Shown here: positions 29,618 to 39,500 of the stretch, in pieces
Layout: every line of letters starts with the position of its first letter
Position numbering within the stretch: the stretch's first letter is position 1
Assembly: GCA_022760435.1 (NCBI GenBank)
Contig: JALEFY010000005.1
Coordinates: 1-64,000 of the forward strand
DNA length: 64,000 bases
Origin: Neomegalonema sp.
Lineage (GTDB): Bacteria; Pseudomonadota; Alphaproteobacteria; Rhodobacterales; Rhodobacteraceae
Direction: 5' to 3'
Translations under genes and position numbers: made by a program
Notes under the pieces: model-generated
Told to the model about the DNA's origin: nothing
Database searches by the model: none
Seen by the model: only the letters and a program-made list of their open reading frames with translations

Positions 29618-31573
29618 TCAGCCTTTCTTGCCTGGCGGCGAGGCCGGGGTGTTCAGCGTTGCGCTCATCGACAGGGACGGGGACGGTGCGCGGCTCTGAG
29701 CCGGTGCACGCGTAGCGCCCCCTGCCCCTGCCCCGACCCCTGCCCCTGCGCCTGCCGCAGCCGGTTTCGGCGCGCCTTGCGCTTCCATACGGGCTTGATC
29801 AGCGGGTGCTGGCGCTGCCTTCTCCCCGTCTTTCTTGACCAGTTGCGGATAGTTGAGCGTGGTCTGCTTGAGCACCTCGTCCTTCGGACCAAAGGCGCGC
29901 TGCTGACCCTTGTCGAGCATCAGGATCTTGTCACAAGCGGCGATGGCGCTCGGCCGGTGCGCGATGATGATCACCGAGCGCCCGCGCTGTTTGAGGTCCT
30001 TGATCGCCCCGAGCAGCGCTTGCTCGCCCTCGGCATCGAGATTGGCGTTGGGCTCATCAAGGATCACGACGGCCGGATCGCCATACATGGCGCGGGCGAG
30101 CGCGATGCGCTGGCGCTGGCCGCCCGAGAGCTGCGCGCCGCCAACGCCGATCGGGGTGTCATAGCCTTTTGGCAGGCCCAGGATGATGTCATGAGCACCG
30201 GCGCGCTTTGCCGAATCAATGACTTCGCGCGGATCGGGCATCGCATCCATACGGGCAATATTCTCGGCGATCGTGCCATCGAGCAGAGCCACATCCTGCG
30301 GCAGGTAGCCGATCGAGCGACCGAGCACATCGGGATCCCATTGGTCGAAAGTTGCGCCGTCCAGACGCAGCTCCCCGGCCATGGTCGGCCAGACCCCAGA
30401 GAGAACGCGCGCCAGGGTCGATTTACCGGCCCCCGACGGGCCAATCACGCCAAGCGCCTCACCGGGCTGCACCATGAAGCTCAGATTGCGCACCAGAGGA
30501 GTGCGCTCCCCGAGCGGACCAGCGGTCAGCGCCCGGGCGGTCAGGCGGCCTTTTGGATCAGGCAGTTGCGTACGCTCTTCTTGTGCAGGCATCTTGCCCA
30601 GAAGTTCCGTGAGCGAGCGCCAGCCCTGACGGGCGCGCTGCAAACCGGCCCATTGCCCGATTGCCTGCTCGACCGGTGCCAGGGCACGGCCCATCAGGAT
30701 CGAGGCGGCGATCATCACCCCCGGCGAGAGACCCTCGTGGATCACCAGATAGGCGCCGAGCGCGAGCATCGCCGATTGCAGCCAGAAGCGCATGGTCTTG
30801 GAAGCGGCGGCGAAACCGCCGGTGCGATCACTGGCGGCGATCTGCGCCTCCAGCGCGGCATCGCGGCGACGACGCCAGCGGCTGACCGAGTTGTCGCGCA
30901 TGCCAAGCGCGCGGATGGTTTCAGCCTCACGCCGCGCCGCGCCCTCGAAGTTCTCCGCCGCCATCTGCGCCTCGAGCGCCTTGCGTTGCGGACCCTTGGA
31001 GGCAAACTCGTTGAGCAGCGTCAGGGTCACGAGGATGAGCGCACCGACAATCGCGAGATAGCCCAGATAAGGGTGGAAGATGAAAATGGCGCCGAGATAG
31101 ATCGGCACCCAGGGCGCATCGAAAAAGGCGAAGGGCGCCGGGCCCGACAGCATCCGCTGGATCGATTCGAGGTCGCGCAGACCGGTCGCCGGGCGCGAGC
31201 GCTCCGCAGGCGACACCGCACGCGCCAGAGTGGCGGTAAAAACCCGCGCATCGAGCAGGCTTTGGAACCGGGCACCGGCTCGGGCCAAAACCCGCGCCCG
31301 GATATAGTCCAGCGCCCCCATCACCGCGAAAAGGCCGGTGACGAAGATGAAAAGCGCGACCAGCGTCGCCTCGTTGCCCGACGAGATCACCCGGTCATAG
31401 ACCTGGAGCATAAACAGTGGGCCGGTGAGCATCAGCAGATTGACGAAGAAGCTGAACAGCCCAACTCCGTAAAACAGCTTGCGCCCGGATCTCAGGGCGT
31501 CTCGCAACTCAGCGCGACCCGCACGCAGCTGATGGGAGTCATTATGCATCTGCACTCTCTCCTCGACGGTCAC
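29618..31573 (-). CDS. Type I secretion system permease/ATPase (PrtD-like)
   Basis: This is a 651-residue ABC exporter. The membrane domain covers about residues 30-320 with the motif TGPLFMLQVYDRV of the PrtD family. The ATPase carries GPSGAGKSTLARVL (Walker A), LSGGQRQRIALARAMYG (signature) and VILDEPNANLD (Walker B). There is no N-terminal C39-like domain, as in PrtD. The C-terminus is an Ala/Gly/Pro-rich tail. ATG 31549 is an alternative start. Its likely cargo is the RTX protein encoded at 36573-41981; no TolC gene is in the window. Confidence 0.95.
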   Translation of the reverse strand: MTVEERVQMHNDSHQLRAGRAELRDALRSGRKLFYGVGLFSFFVNLLMLTGPLFMLQVYDRVISSGNEATLVALFIFVTGLFAVMGALDYIRARVLARAGARFQSLLDARVFTATLARAVSPAERSRPATGLRDLESIQRMLSGPAPFAFFDAPWVPIYLGAIFIFHPYLGYLAIVGALILVTLTLLNEFASKGPQRKALEAQMAAENFEGAARREAETIRALGMRDNSVSRWRRRRDAALEAQIAASDRTGGFAAASKTMRFWLQSAMLALGAYLVIHEGLSPGVMIAASILMGRALAPVEQAIGQWAGLQRARQGWRSLTELLGKMPAQEERTQLPDPKGRLTARALTAGPLGERTPLVRNLSFMVQPGEALGVIGPSGAGKSTLARVLSGVWPTMAGELRLDGATFDQWDPDVLGRSIGYLPQDVALLDGTIAENIARMDAMPDPREVIDSAKRAGAHDIILGLPKGYDTPIGVGGAQLSGGQRQRIALARAMYGDPAVVILDEPNANLDAEGEQALLGAIKDLKQRGRSVIIIAHRPSAIAACDKILMLDKGQQRAFGPKDEVLKQTTLNYPQLVKKDGEKAAPAPADQARMEAQGAPKPAAAGAGAGVGAGAGGATRAPAQSRAPSPSLSMSATLNTPASPPGKKG

Positions 31574-31818
31574 AATCCGGCGATTTGTCGTTAGGGCCTT
31601 AGCGCATTCAGCCAGGCTCGACTATGGGCGTCGTGACGCGCCCCATAAGCATAGCGCGGTTTAATTGCGCAAACAAAAATCGGTCCCCCGTTTACCGCAG
31701 AATCGCGCAAAGAAAACCTTCTCGCGCGCATTCCATAGGTTTAATATGGCGCAAAAAGAGATATGTGGGATCGCGGTTGCCGCTTGGCGCCCTTGGAACA
31801 GCGAATTGGGGATCGGAT

Positions 31819-32574
31819 ATGACATCAATGCCGCGTGAATGGGGCCAAACGCTGATCCGGCTCACCGCCGCTCTGGTCCTCGCCTTCGGGATGGCCGGTT
31901 GTGCGACTCAGCAAAGCGCCAACGGGATCTATGATCCGTATGAGAGCTTCAACCGCTCGATGCATGAGTTCAACAAGGGGGTGGATACCGCGGTTCTGCG
32001 CCCGGTCAGCAAGGCGTATGATTTCGCCATGCCGGACCTCTTCCGCTTCCTGATCAATAACGGGCTCAATCACCTGGCCCTGCCGGTGGATTTCGCCAAT
32101 CACCTGCTCTCCGCGGATATCGAGGAGGCCGGGGAGACCTTGGCGCGCTTCGGCCTCAATACGGTCATGGGCGCGGGCGGGCTACTGGATCCGGCGAGCG
32201 ATCTGGGTATCGCGCGCAAGCCGTCGGATTTCGGCAAGACGCTGGCCTATTGGGGGGTTGGCGAAGGGCCCTATTTCGAGCTGCCCTTGCTCGGGCCGAC
32301 GACGACGCGAGACGGGTTCGGGCGGCTGGGCGACATGGCGTTTTCTCCCACCACCTATATCTCCGGCCCGGTTGGCCCCTATGTCGGGCCCGGCGTGCTG
32401 ACGACTCGCATTGTCGAGACCAGGGCGAGCAACAGCGATGCCATCGATAGTGTGCTCTATGAGAGCGGCGACAGCTATGCTACGGCGCGCTCGGTTTATC
32501 TGCAAATGCGCCGCGCCGCCGTGAATGGCGGTCAGGCCGATGCCGAAGAGGCGCCGGATATTTTTGCCGAATAG
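31819..32574 (+). CDS. mlaA: MlaA (VacJ) family outer-membrane lipoprotein
   Basis: MlaA removes mislocalised phospholipids from the outer leaflet of the outer membrane. The 251-residue precursor has a lipobox MAGC at about residue 29. The family blocks are YDPYESFNRSMHEFNKGVD, FLINNGLNHLALPVDFANHLL, DLGIARKPSDFGKTLAYWGVGEGPYFELPLLGPTTTRD and GDMAFSPTTY. ATG 31819 follows GGGGATCGG; 31828 is also possible. mlaC follows 58 bp later, so they form a pair. The inner-membrane parts (MlaDEFB) are not in the window. Confidence 0.95.
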   Translation: MTSMPREWGQTLIRLTAALVLAFGMAGCATQQSANGIYDPYESFNRSMHEFNKGVDTAVLRPVSKAYDFAMPDLFRFLINNGLNHLALPVDFANHLLSADIEEAGETLARFGLNTVMGAGGLLDPASDLGIARKPSDFGKTLAYWGVGEGPYFELPLLGPTTTRDGFGRLGDMAFSPTTYISGPVGPYVGPGVLTTRIVETRASNSDAIDSVLYESGDSYATARSVYLQMRRAAVNGGQADAEEAPDIFAE

Positions 32575-32641
32575 TGCCGCATTCATGCCCGAAAATCCGG
32601 GCTGCCTGTCGGCAGATATTCGCGAATGAGGGATGATCACG

Positions 32642-33298
32642 ATGATTGCGATGTTCAAACGCGTGGCGCGCAGCGACTGCTCGCGCCGTAAATTCCTGGG
32701 ATCGGCACTTGCCGCTACGGCAGTGGTGGCCGGTTTGGCAGGCGGACTGGCCCCAGTTCCGGGCCATGCTCAGGATGTCGAGCAGTCCAAGGCTTTCGTG
32801 CAGGATGTTGCCGATCGCCTGCTGGCGCTTGTACGCGCGCCGGGAACCGCGCAGGACAAGCGCGATGCTCTCAAGGCGCTGCTTGACGAGACCGCGGCGA
32901 TGTCGCTGATCGCACGCTACGCCGTGGGCCGCCCCTGGAAAGACATGTCAGAGACGCAGCGCGATGCTTATGTTGCCGCGTTCAAGAATTACCTCTCGCG
33001 CACCTATTCGAGCCGGTTCACCGACTACAAGGGCGAGAGCCTCGAGATCCTCAACGCCACCGATCAGGGCAAGAAGGGTGTCTTCGTCCTGTCTCAGGTC
33101 AAGATCCCCGGCGGTGAGCCGATCGATGTTGAATGGCGGGTCTCGGATCGCTCCGGCAGTCTGCAAATCATCGATCTTTACGTCGCTGGCGTCTCCATGT
33201 TGATCACCCAACGCGACGAATTCACCGCGATGCTCGACCAGCGTGGCGGCAATATCGATGCGTTTATCAGCGAGCTCACCCAGCGCGGCACTTTCTAA
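32642..33298 (+). CDS. mlaC: MlaC family phospholipid-binding periplasmic protein
   Basis: MlaC shuttles phospholipids between MlaA and the inner-membrane MlaFEDB complex. The precursor is 218 residues. The signal contains SRRKFLG before a hydrophobic stretch and GHAQ, close to a twin-arginine motif. Family parts include FVQDVADRLLAL, YAVGRPWKDMSETQRDAYVAAFKNYL and IPGGEPIDVEWRV. ATG 32642 is preferred because GAGGG sits too close to ATG 32633; 32651 is also possible. Confidence 0.93.
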   Translation: MIAMFKRVARSDCSRRKFLGSALAATAVVAGLAGGLAPVPGHAQDVEQSKAFVQDVADRLLALVRAPGTAQDKRDALKALLDETAAMSLIARYAVGRPWKDMSETQRDAYVAAFKNYLSRTYSSRFTDYKGESLEILNATDQGKKGVFVLSQVKIPGGEPIDVEWRVSDRSGSLQIIDLYVAGVSMLITQRDEFTAMLDQRGGNIDAFISELTQRGTF

Positions 33299-33302
33299 GC
33301 CG

Positions 33303-33722
33303 ATGCAACAGGCCATTGAGAGCTTCGAGTTCAGGACCAATGGCGCCGGGCTCAGCCTGATTGGAACCCCGATAGAGCGCTGGGTTGCCACAATGGCACC
33401 CAGCACCGGGTTGCTCACGCTGCTTTGCCAACACACATCCGCCTCGCTCACCGTGCAGGAAAACGCCTCGCCCGAAATGCGCGATGATCTGCAAATGGCC
33501 TTTGACCGCTTGGCGCCGCGCGATCTGCCCTATGCCCATGCGCTTGAGGGGCCAGACGACATGCCCGCGCATATCCGCACCGTGCTGAGCGGCGTGCATC
33601 TGTCGATCCCGGTGCAAAATGGGCGGCTCTGCCTTGGGACCTGGCAAGGGCTTTACCTGTGGGAGCATCGCGACCAGCCGCATCAACGCCGAGTCGCGGC
33701 GCATCTGCTCTACGAGACCTGA
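33303..33722 (+). CDS. YjbQ family (UPF0047) protein
   Basis: This 139-residue protein of the UPF0047/YjbQ family has a compact beta fold. Signatures are LCQHTSASLTVQENASPEMRDDL, HAEGPDDMP-like HALEGPDDMPAHI and LGTWQGLYLWEHRD. Weak thiamine-phosphate synthase activity has been reported for relatives, but the role is not settled. It starts 4 bp after mlaC and overlaps the 3' end of the convergent phosphoesterase gene by 13 bp. Confidence 0.94.
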   Translation: MQQAIESFEFRTNGAGLSLIGTPIERWVATMAPSTGLLTLLCQHTSASLTVQENASPEMRDDLQMAFDRLAPRDLPYAHALEGPDDMPAHIRTVLSGVHLSIPVQNGRLCLGTWQGLYLWEHRDQPHQRRVAAHLLYET

Positions 33723-34252
33723 TCGCGATAGTGATCGGTCGGATGATAGGCTGGCGCCTTCTCCAGCCGAGCAAGGATCTGCGCCAGCGTCACCGGGCGA
33801 TAATCCCAGACATCCACCCCGACATCACAGCGCCGTGCATTCGGGTCAATGGCGCCATGGGTATGGCCGTGCAGATGCACGGATTTGCGAAAGGCGCCGG
33901 GCCATTCGAGCATCGGGTAATGGCACAGGCAAAGCCGCTGCTTTTCCACGGAAATCTCCAGAATTTCATGGACTTGCTGCCAGCGCGGCAGTTTGGCGGT
34001 GTTCTTGGTGTCGTGATTGCCCTTGATCAGGATGATCTCGCCATTGAGCCGCTCGAGATAGCGCAGCGCCACCTTCGACCCGGTAAAGCAGAAATCGCCA
34101 AGGTGGTAGACGGTGTCCTCAGGCTGCACGAGCGCGTTCCAGTTCGCCACTAATGCATCATCCATCTCCTGCAAGGAGCGAAACGGGCGCTTGGCGAGCT
34201 TGATGATATTGGCATGGCCAAAATGGGTGTCGGCGGTGAAATACACGGTCAT
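33710..34252 (-). CDS. Calcineurin-like metallophosphoesterase
   Basis: This is a 180-residue phosphoesterase. It begins MTVYFTADTHFGHANII with the D-x-H metal ligands; further ligands are in VYHLGDFCF, LIKGNHD, LCHYPM and HLHGHTHG. The N-terminal type ADTHFGH is common in phage and bacterial small phosphoesterases of unknown substrate. The start at M9 of the open frame fits the family. Confidence 0.92.
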   Translation of the reverse strand: MTVYFTADTHFGHANIIKLAKRPFRSLQEMDDALVANWNALVQPEDTVYHLGDFCFTGSKVALRYLERLNGEIILIKGNHDTKNTAKLPRWQQVHEILEISVEKQRLCLCHYPMLEWPGAFRKSVHLHGHTHGAIDPNARRCDVGVDVWDYRPVTLAQILARLEKAPAYHPTDHYRDQVS

Positions 34253-34353
34253 GCCGGCTTTCTGGCAGCGCCCCATGCTGTTGGCAAGGTGCCGGTCGCC
34301 GCACGGGCTTGCTTGATCTTGGATGCCCGCTTGCGCTGCGCTACCTTCCCCTC

Positions 34354-34701
34354 ATGAGCCCGCGCCGATCCCTTGATGAGACCCCGCCAGCCCCGTCAGA
34401 GCCGGTGCCGTTCTGCCCGCTCTGCCTGCGGCCGATCCCGAGTGAGGCTCGGCAGAGCCTGCATCATCTCGTCCCGCGCCTGAAGGGCGGCAAGAACGGC
34501 CCGACAGCGCTCGTGCATCAGATCTGTCATAACGAGATCCATGCCGCGCTGACCGAGGCTGAACTTGCCAGAGAATACAACACGTTCGAAGCATTGCGCG
34601 CCCATCCGAAGCTCGCCCGGTTCATCGCCTGGATCGCGCAGAAACCGCCCTGCTTTCACAGCGCCTCGCATGGCAATCATCGCCGACGCAAGCGCCGCTG
34701 A
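34354..34701 (+). CDS. Small HNH-type nuclease-like protein
   Basis: This is a 115-residue protein. A CPLC knuckle (about residue 21) precedes HHLVPRLKGG, and HQICHNEIHA follows, giving the usual HNH pattern of a treble-clef beta-beta-alpha-metal nuclease. The tail is arginine-rich. Such stand-alone HNH proteins are frequent in alphaproteobacteria with unknown function. ATG 34354 (MSPRRSL) is chosen over 34309, whose extra residues look unlike coding. It lies 133 bp before the RimB-like gene. Confidence 0.82.
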   Translation: MSPRRSLDETPPAPSEPVPFCPLCLRPIPSEARQSLHHLVPRLKGGKNGPTALVHQICHNEIHAALTEAELAREYNTFEALRAHPKLARFIAWIAQKPPCFHSASHGNHRRRKRR

Positions 34702-34834
34702 GCCGGGGCCTTTTCCACTCTCTTCATCAGCGGCAAGATTTCATTGGACAGCGGCAGTGTCAGGCCCCATAGGCGCAAGCGAAATGGGGACAGGTTGTGC
34801 CGCCCCGAACCCGATCAGCAGAGAGGGGAATTCG

Positions 34835-35353
34835 ATGCTTCCAAGTGATCCAGGAGCGCAGGCGCCGAAGGCCGCGATCGGTGCTTGCGCGCCCAAGCGC
34901 GGTCCAGCCAAACCAATGGTCATCGGATGGCGCGAGCATATCGCCCTGCCCGATCTCAAGATCGGCGCGGTGATTGCCAAGATCGACACCGGCGCGCGTA
35001 CTTCTGCGCTGCATGCGGTGGATATCGAGCCCTGCGAGATTGAGGGCCGGGCAGGCGTGAGCTTCGTGATCCCGCTCGACAAGCATCGCCTCATCCAGTG
35101 CCGCACGCCGCTGCTCGATGAGCGCGCGATCAAGAATACCAGCGGCCAGCCGCAATTGCGCCCGGTGATCGCGACGCATTTATCCTTGGGCAAGAGGCGT
35201 TGGAAGATCGAGCTTTCGCTCACCGATCGCGCCGATATGAAGCATGTCATCATTCTCGGGCGCACGGCGATTTCGCGTCATAATCTGCTTGTGGATGTCA
35301 GCCGCTCCTTCCTGCTCGCCCCGCCTCAGCCGGGCGCCGACACGGCGGGATGA
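34835..35353 (+). CDS. RimB-like retropepsin-type protease (ATP-dependent zinc protease family)
   Basis: This is a 172-residue protein of the family once called ATP-dependent zinc protease. [12 protein letters not shown] near residue 50 is a D-T-G-A aspartic-protease-like motif, and the domain ends with [22 protein letters not shown]. In Pseudomonas the homologue RimB acts with RimK on the glutamate tail of ribosomal protein S6. Here it lies directly before rimK, which supports that role. ATG 34835 has GAGAGGGGAA upstream. Its stop lies only a few bases after the ATG that opens the longer rimK frame. Confidence 0.9.
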   Translation: MLPSDPGAQAPKAAIGACAPKRGPAKPMVIGWREHIALPDLKIGAVIAKIDTGARTSALHAVDIEPCEIEGRAGVSFVIPLDKHRLIQCRTPLLDERAIKNTSGQPQLRPVIATHLSLGKRRWKIELSLTDRADMKHVIILGRTAISRHNLLVDVSRSFLLAPPQPGADTAG

Positions 35354-35386
35354 GCGGCACACCGACAACGCAGCAGCCCAAGCAAA

Positions 35387-35418
35387 CCTCTACAACACCA
35401 AACCCCTACAACACAAAG
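35387..35418. repeat. 16-bp tandem duplication upstream of rimK
   Basis: CCTCTACAACACCAAA (35387-35402) is followed by a near copy CCCCTACAACACAAAG (35403-35418). It lies in the apparent leader between rimB and the preferred rimK start. Confidence 0.7.
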
Positions 35419-35427
35419 TGCGATGCC

Positions 35428-36333
35428 ATGAAACTCGTGATGATGGCCCGAAACCCGCGGCTCTATTCGCATACCCGTCTCAAGCAGGCGGCGGAAGAGC
35501 GCGGGCATAGCCTCGATATCGTCAATACGCTGAGCTGCTACATGAACATCGCCTCGCGGCGACCGGAGATCTATTACAACGGATCGAAACTGCCGCATTA
35601 CGATGCCGTCATCCCGCGTATCGGCGCGTCGATTACCTTCTACGGGCTCGCGGTGTTGCGTCAGTTCGAGATGATGGGCGTGTACCCGCTCAACGAGTCG
35701 GTGGCGATCGGCCGCTCGCGCGACAAGCTGCGCTCCTTGCAGATCCTGGCGCGCGACGGGATCGGCCTGCCCAACACCACCTTTGCCCATGACCCCAAAC
35801 AGACCCAGAAAGTGCTGGAGCTGGCTGGCGGCTCGCCTCTGGTCATCAAGCTGCTTGAAGGCACGCAAGGGATCGGCGTGGTTCTGGCCGATACCGACCG
35901 CTCGGCCAAATCGGTCGTCGAGGCGTTCCGGGGCGCGAATGTGAACATCCTCGTGCAGGAGTTCATCAAGGAAGCGGGCGGCGCCGATATCCGCGCCTTT
36001 GTCATCGGTGGCAAGGTCGTCGCGGCGATGCGGCGTCAGGGGGGCGCTGATGATTTCCGCTCCAATCTGCATCGCGGCGGCTTTGCCGAGAAGATCAAGA
36101 TCTCGCCCGAGGAGCGCTCGACCGCGGTTCAGGCAGCCAAGAGCATGGGGCTCAATGTCTGCGGGGTCGACATGCTGCGCTCCGACCGCGGCCCGGTGGT
36201 GATGGAGGTCAATTCCTCGCCCGGGCTGGAGGGGATCGAACGCACCAGCGGGGTTGATATCGCCGGCAAGATCATCGAGTTCCTCGAGGCGAATGCACGC
36301 CCGGGCAAAACCCGAACAAGAGGCAAGGGTTAG
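35428..36333 (+). CDS. rimK: Ribosomal protein S6-L-glutamate ligase RimK
   Basis: RimK is an ATP-grasp ligase that adds glutamates to ribosomal protein S6. The 301-residue protein starts [22 protein letters not shown], which fits the family N-terminus and usual length. ATP-grasp parts are [43 protein letters not shown] and [18 protein letters not shown] 35350 is in frame and overlaps the rimB end, but the extra 26 residues are low-complexity and come from a tandem repeat. Confidence 0.95.
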   Translation: MKLVMMARNPRLYSHTRLKQAAEERGHSLDIVNTLSCYMNIASRRPEIYYNGSKLPHYDAVIPRIGASITFYGLAVLRQFEMMGVYPLNESVAIGRSRDKLRSLQILARDGIGLPNTTFAHDPKQTQKVLELAGGSPLVIKLLEGTQGIGVVLADTDRSAKSVVEAFRGANVNILVQEFIKEAGGADIRAFVIGGKVVAAMRRQGGADDFRSNLHRGGFAEKIKISPEERSTAVQAAKSMGLNVCGVDMLRSDRGPVVMEVNSSPGLEGIERTSGVDIAGKIIEFLEANARPGKTRTRGKG

Positions 36334-36572
36334 GCCAAGAGCGCTTGCGCGCGAATCAAAACCTTGCCGAGAGATAAAAAACCATCGTTAATCAAAGATA
36401 TCGCCGCCCCGGATCAACCCGGTGTTGTAGCGCGCATGCCTCTCTCCCTACCCCGGTGGTGTCAGAATCGCGCAAGTTTTTTTGATTTCCTCACCCGCAA
36501 CTGCCGCGAATCTTGCATGACGTTGCACTGCACCTTACTGCGGTAGGTGGTGTTGGGATTGGGAGAGACTTC

Positions 36573-39500
36573 ATGACGACTGCGGTGATCGTGATCGCGG
36601 GTCAATCGCTGGCCTTTCATCATTTCGATGAGAGCCACTCGACGCAAAACGGCGTCGTGACCAGCCTGAGCAATCTGGAGAATATCGAAGGCTACAAGCT
36701 TTCGAGTGGCATTGCAGATGGATCGATCACCGTCACCGATAATGGCGACGGCACGGTCACCCTTGACGGTCTGGTCTCCGCGGATCTCATGGCGATCCGT
36801 TTTCTCGAGCAGAACCCCGAATATGACGACGTGATCATGGTCAAGGCTGCATCGGGCGGCAAGGCTGTCCTCGATCAGTCCGACCCCGATCAGCCCAGCT
36901 TTTTCGATGAGAGCCTGTCAGGCGCGCTGACTGCGGAAGGCGATGGCACCGGCGCCTATGACGGCGACTTGATGACCGATCTGGTCAAGGCGAATATCGA
37001 TACCGCGCTCTCAGGCCAGACTGATCTCGATTTTGTCGGCGTCATGTGGTCCCAAGGCGAGGCGGATAGCGATCTTCTCGGCGCCAATGGCGGCGATAAC
37101 CCGACCGAGGAAGCGCTTTACAAGGCCGGTGTCGATTATGTTCTCAACGAAATCATCAACTACACCCTCACCGAACATGCCGACGCGCTGACGGCTCAGT
37201 CCAGCACGCCCACCGCCTATATCCAGCATATCGGTCGCCGCGCCACTTATGGCACCGAAAGCGGCAATGGCCTTGATGATGTAAAAACGATCCAGGAAGA
37301 GCTGGCGAGCAGCGAAGGCAATATCGTCCTCGCCACCGAGAGCTACGATCTGGCGCTTGTCGATAACGTCCACCCGACCGCCGAAAGCTATGGCATCCTC
37401 GCCGAGCGCATGGCGCTGGCAATCAGCAGCGATGCGAGCACCGGGCCGACCGTTTCCGATGTCAGCTTCGCCACCACCGCCGACGCCACCACGATCACGC
37501 TGACCCTTGATCTGCCAGCCGGGGCCGATGCGGCCGACCTGCGCCTCGGCGCCGATGCCAAGGATCTGCTGCTTGTGCGAGATCAGGGCACCCTGTCCGA
37601 ATACGGGTCACTCGAAGGGGAACAGTATATTCCGGTCGAGTCGGTCGAGATCGTTGGCTCCACCCTCGTCTTCACCCTCAGCCGCGCTCTGCAAGGCGAT
37701 GGCGTGGTCACTTACGGCTACGCGGGTGCCCTTTCGGACGATGCGCTTGTGCAGCTCGGCGATCAGGATACCGATATCGAGCCGGTCTATCTGGAAAGCG
37801 GCTCGCTCGACCTGCCGCTGCATGCCTTCACCCAAAGCTTTGTCGCCGCCGATCACGATATCGATGCGCCGCAGCTCGTTGACAGCTTCCCGAGCGAAGG
37901 CAGCAGCACGGCCCGCGCTGGTACGCCGATCGTGCTCACCTTCTCCGAGCCGATGCAATTGGGCACCGGCACCATCGAGCTGCGCTCGGCCAGCGATGAC
38001 AGTGTGATTGCGAGCACCATCAGCATCGATGGCACGCAAGTGACCATCACCCCCGATGCGGATCTCGGCACCAATGCAGCGTTTTACCTGCATATCGACG
38101 CGGGCGCGCTGACCGATACGGCAGATCACGCCTTTGCCGGGCTGACGGGCGATGATCTGGCTTTCTCGACCCTTGCCGATGATGCTGCGCTCGATGCCGG
38201 GGCGATTGCGTTCATCGGGTACAATTCCGACGACTCTGTTGGGCTTGGCGAAGGCGAAAGCTCGGATGGCTTCGGCTTCGTCGCCCTCACCGATATTCTG
38301 CCGGGCGAGACCATCTCCTTCACCGATCAGGGCTTTGACGGCACCGCGCTGCGCTCGGAAGCGCTGGAGGACACCATCACCTGGATCTCGCCGGGCATCA
38401 CCGCCGGGACCGTGGTCACTTTCGAGCGGGTCGGCGCCTATCACGAGCCGAGCATTGGCAGCCTCGATGCGCAGGGCGGTGTTTTGCTGTCGAGCTCGGG
38501 TGATCAGATCATCGCCTATACCGGAGACAGCGCGACCCCGACCTTCCTCGCAGCGCTCGACATGAGCGGCGGCTTTGGCGCAGATGCCTCCCTCACCGGC
38601 GGTACCGAGTTGCCGAGCGGTCTTGTCGAAGGCGAGAGCGCCCTTTCGATCACGCCCGAGATCGACAACGCCTATTATTCCGGCCCGACCAGCTTCACCA
38701 GCCAGGCCGAGGCGCTGGCCGCCATCAATGATCCGGCGAACTGGACCACCAGCGATAATGGTCCGCTCGACATCGCGACGCTGTGGAGCAGCGCGATGCA
38801 GATCAGCGAGCCACTCCAGCCCGAACTGACCCTGATCAGCGATGCCGGCACCGATTTCGGCGATCTGGCCAGCGGCGAAAGCGTGAGCCTCACCTACACG
38901 ATCCGCAATGATGGCTTGGGCGATCTGGTGGTGTCCGAGATCTCCGTGAGCGGCGATGCGTCGGGTGACTTCATCGTGAGCGGCTTTACCGGCGGCACCG
39001 TCGCCCCGGGCGCCACCGCGCAAGTAACCGTCACCGCAACCGCCCTTGCCAGCGGCGCGCGCACTGCCAGCCTGCAAATCCTCAGCAACGATGCCGATGA
39101 GGCGGTCAGCACGCTGACCCTGTCGGCAACGGCCGATATCGATGCGCCGAGCCTGAGCAGCAGCGCGCCAAGCGAAGGTGCCGCGGCAGTTGATCTCGAC
39201 CCGCAATTCTCCCTCACCTTCGACGAAGCGATTTTCGCGGACACCGGCTCGATCCGCCTCATCAAGATCGATGGCGCGACCGAGACCGAGATCGAGGCGC
39301 TCGACATCGCGGACGCAACGATCAATGGCGCGGAGCTGACTTTCGCTTTCACCGCCGCCCTTGAAGAGGACAGCCAATACCGCGTCACGCTCGACAATGG
39401 CGCGGTGCTCGATGGATTTGGCAACGCGGCTCAGCCGATCAATGGCGGCTCGGGTCTGAGCTTCTCGACCCTGTCGCTGGAACCGGAAATCACCGTTCTG

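Noticed and set aside
29483-31594. 703-codon plus-strand frame opposite the type I secretion genes
   Set aside because: It covers two well-recognised genes on the minus strand and is Arg/His-rich without motifs.
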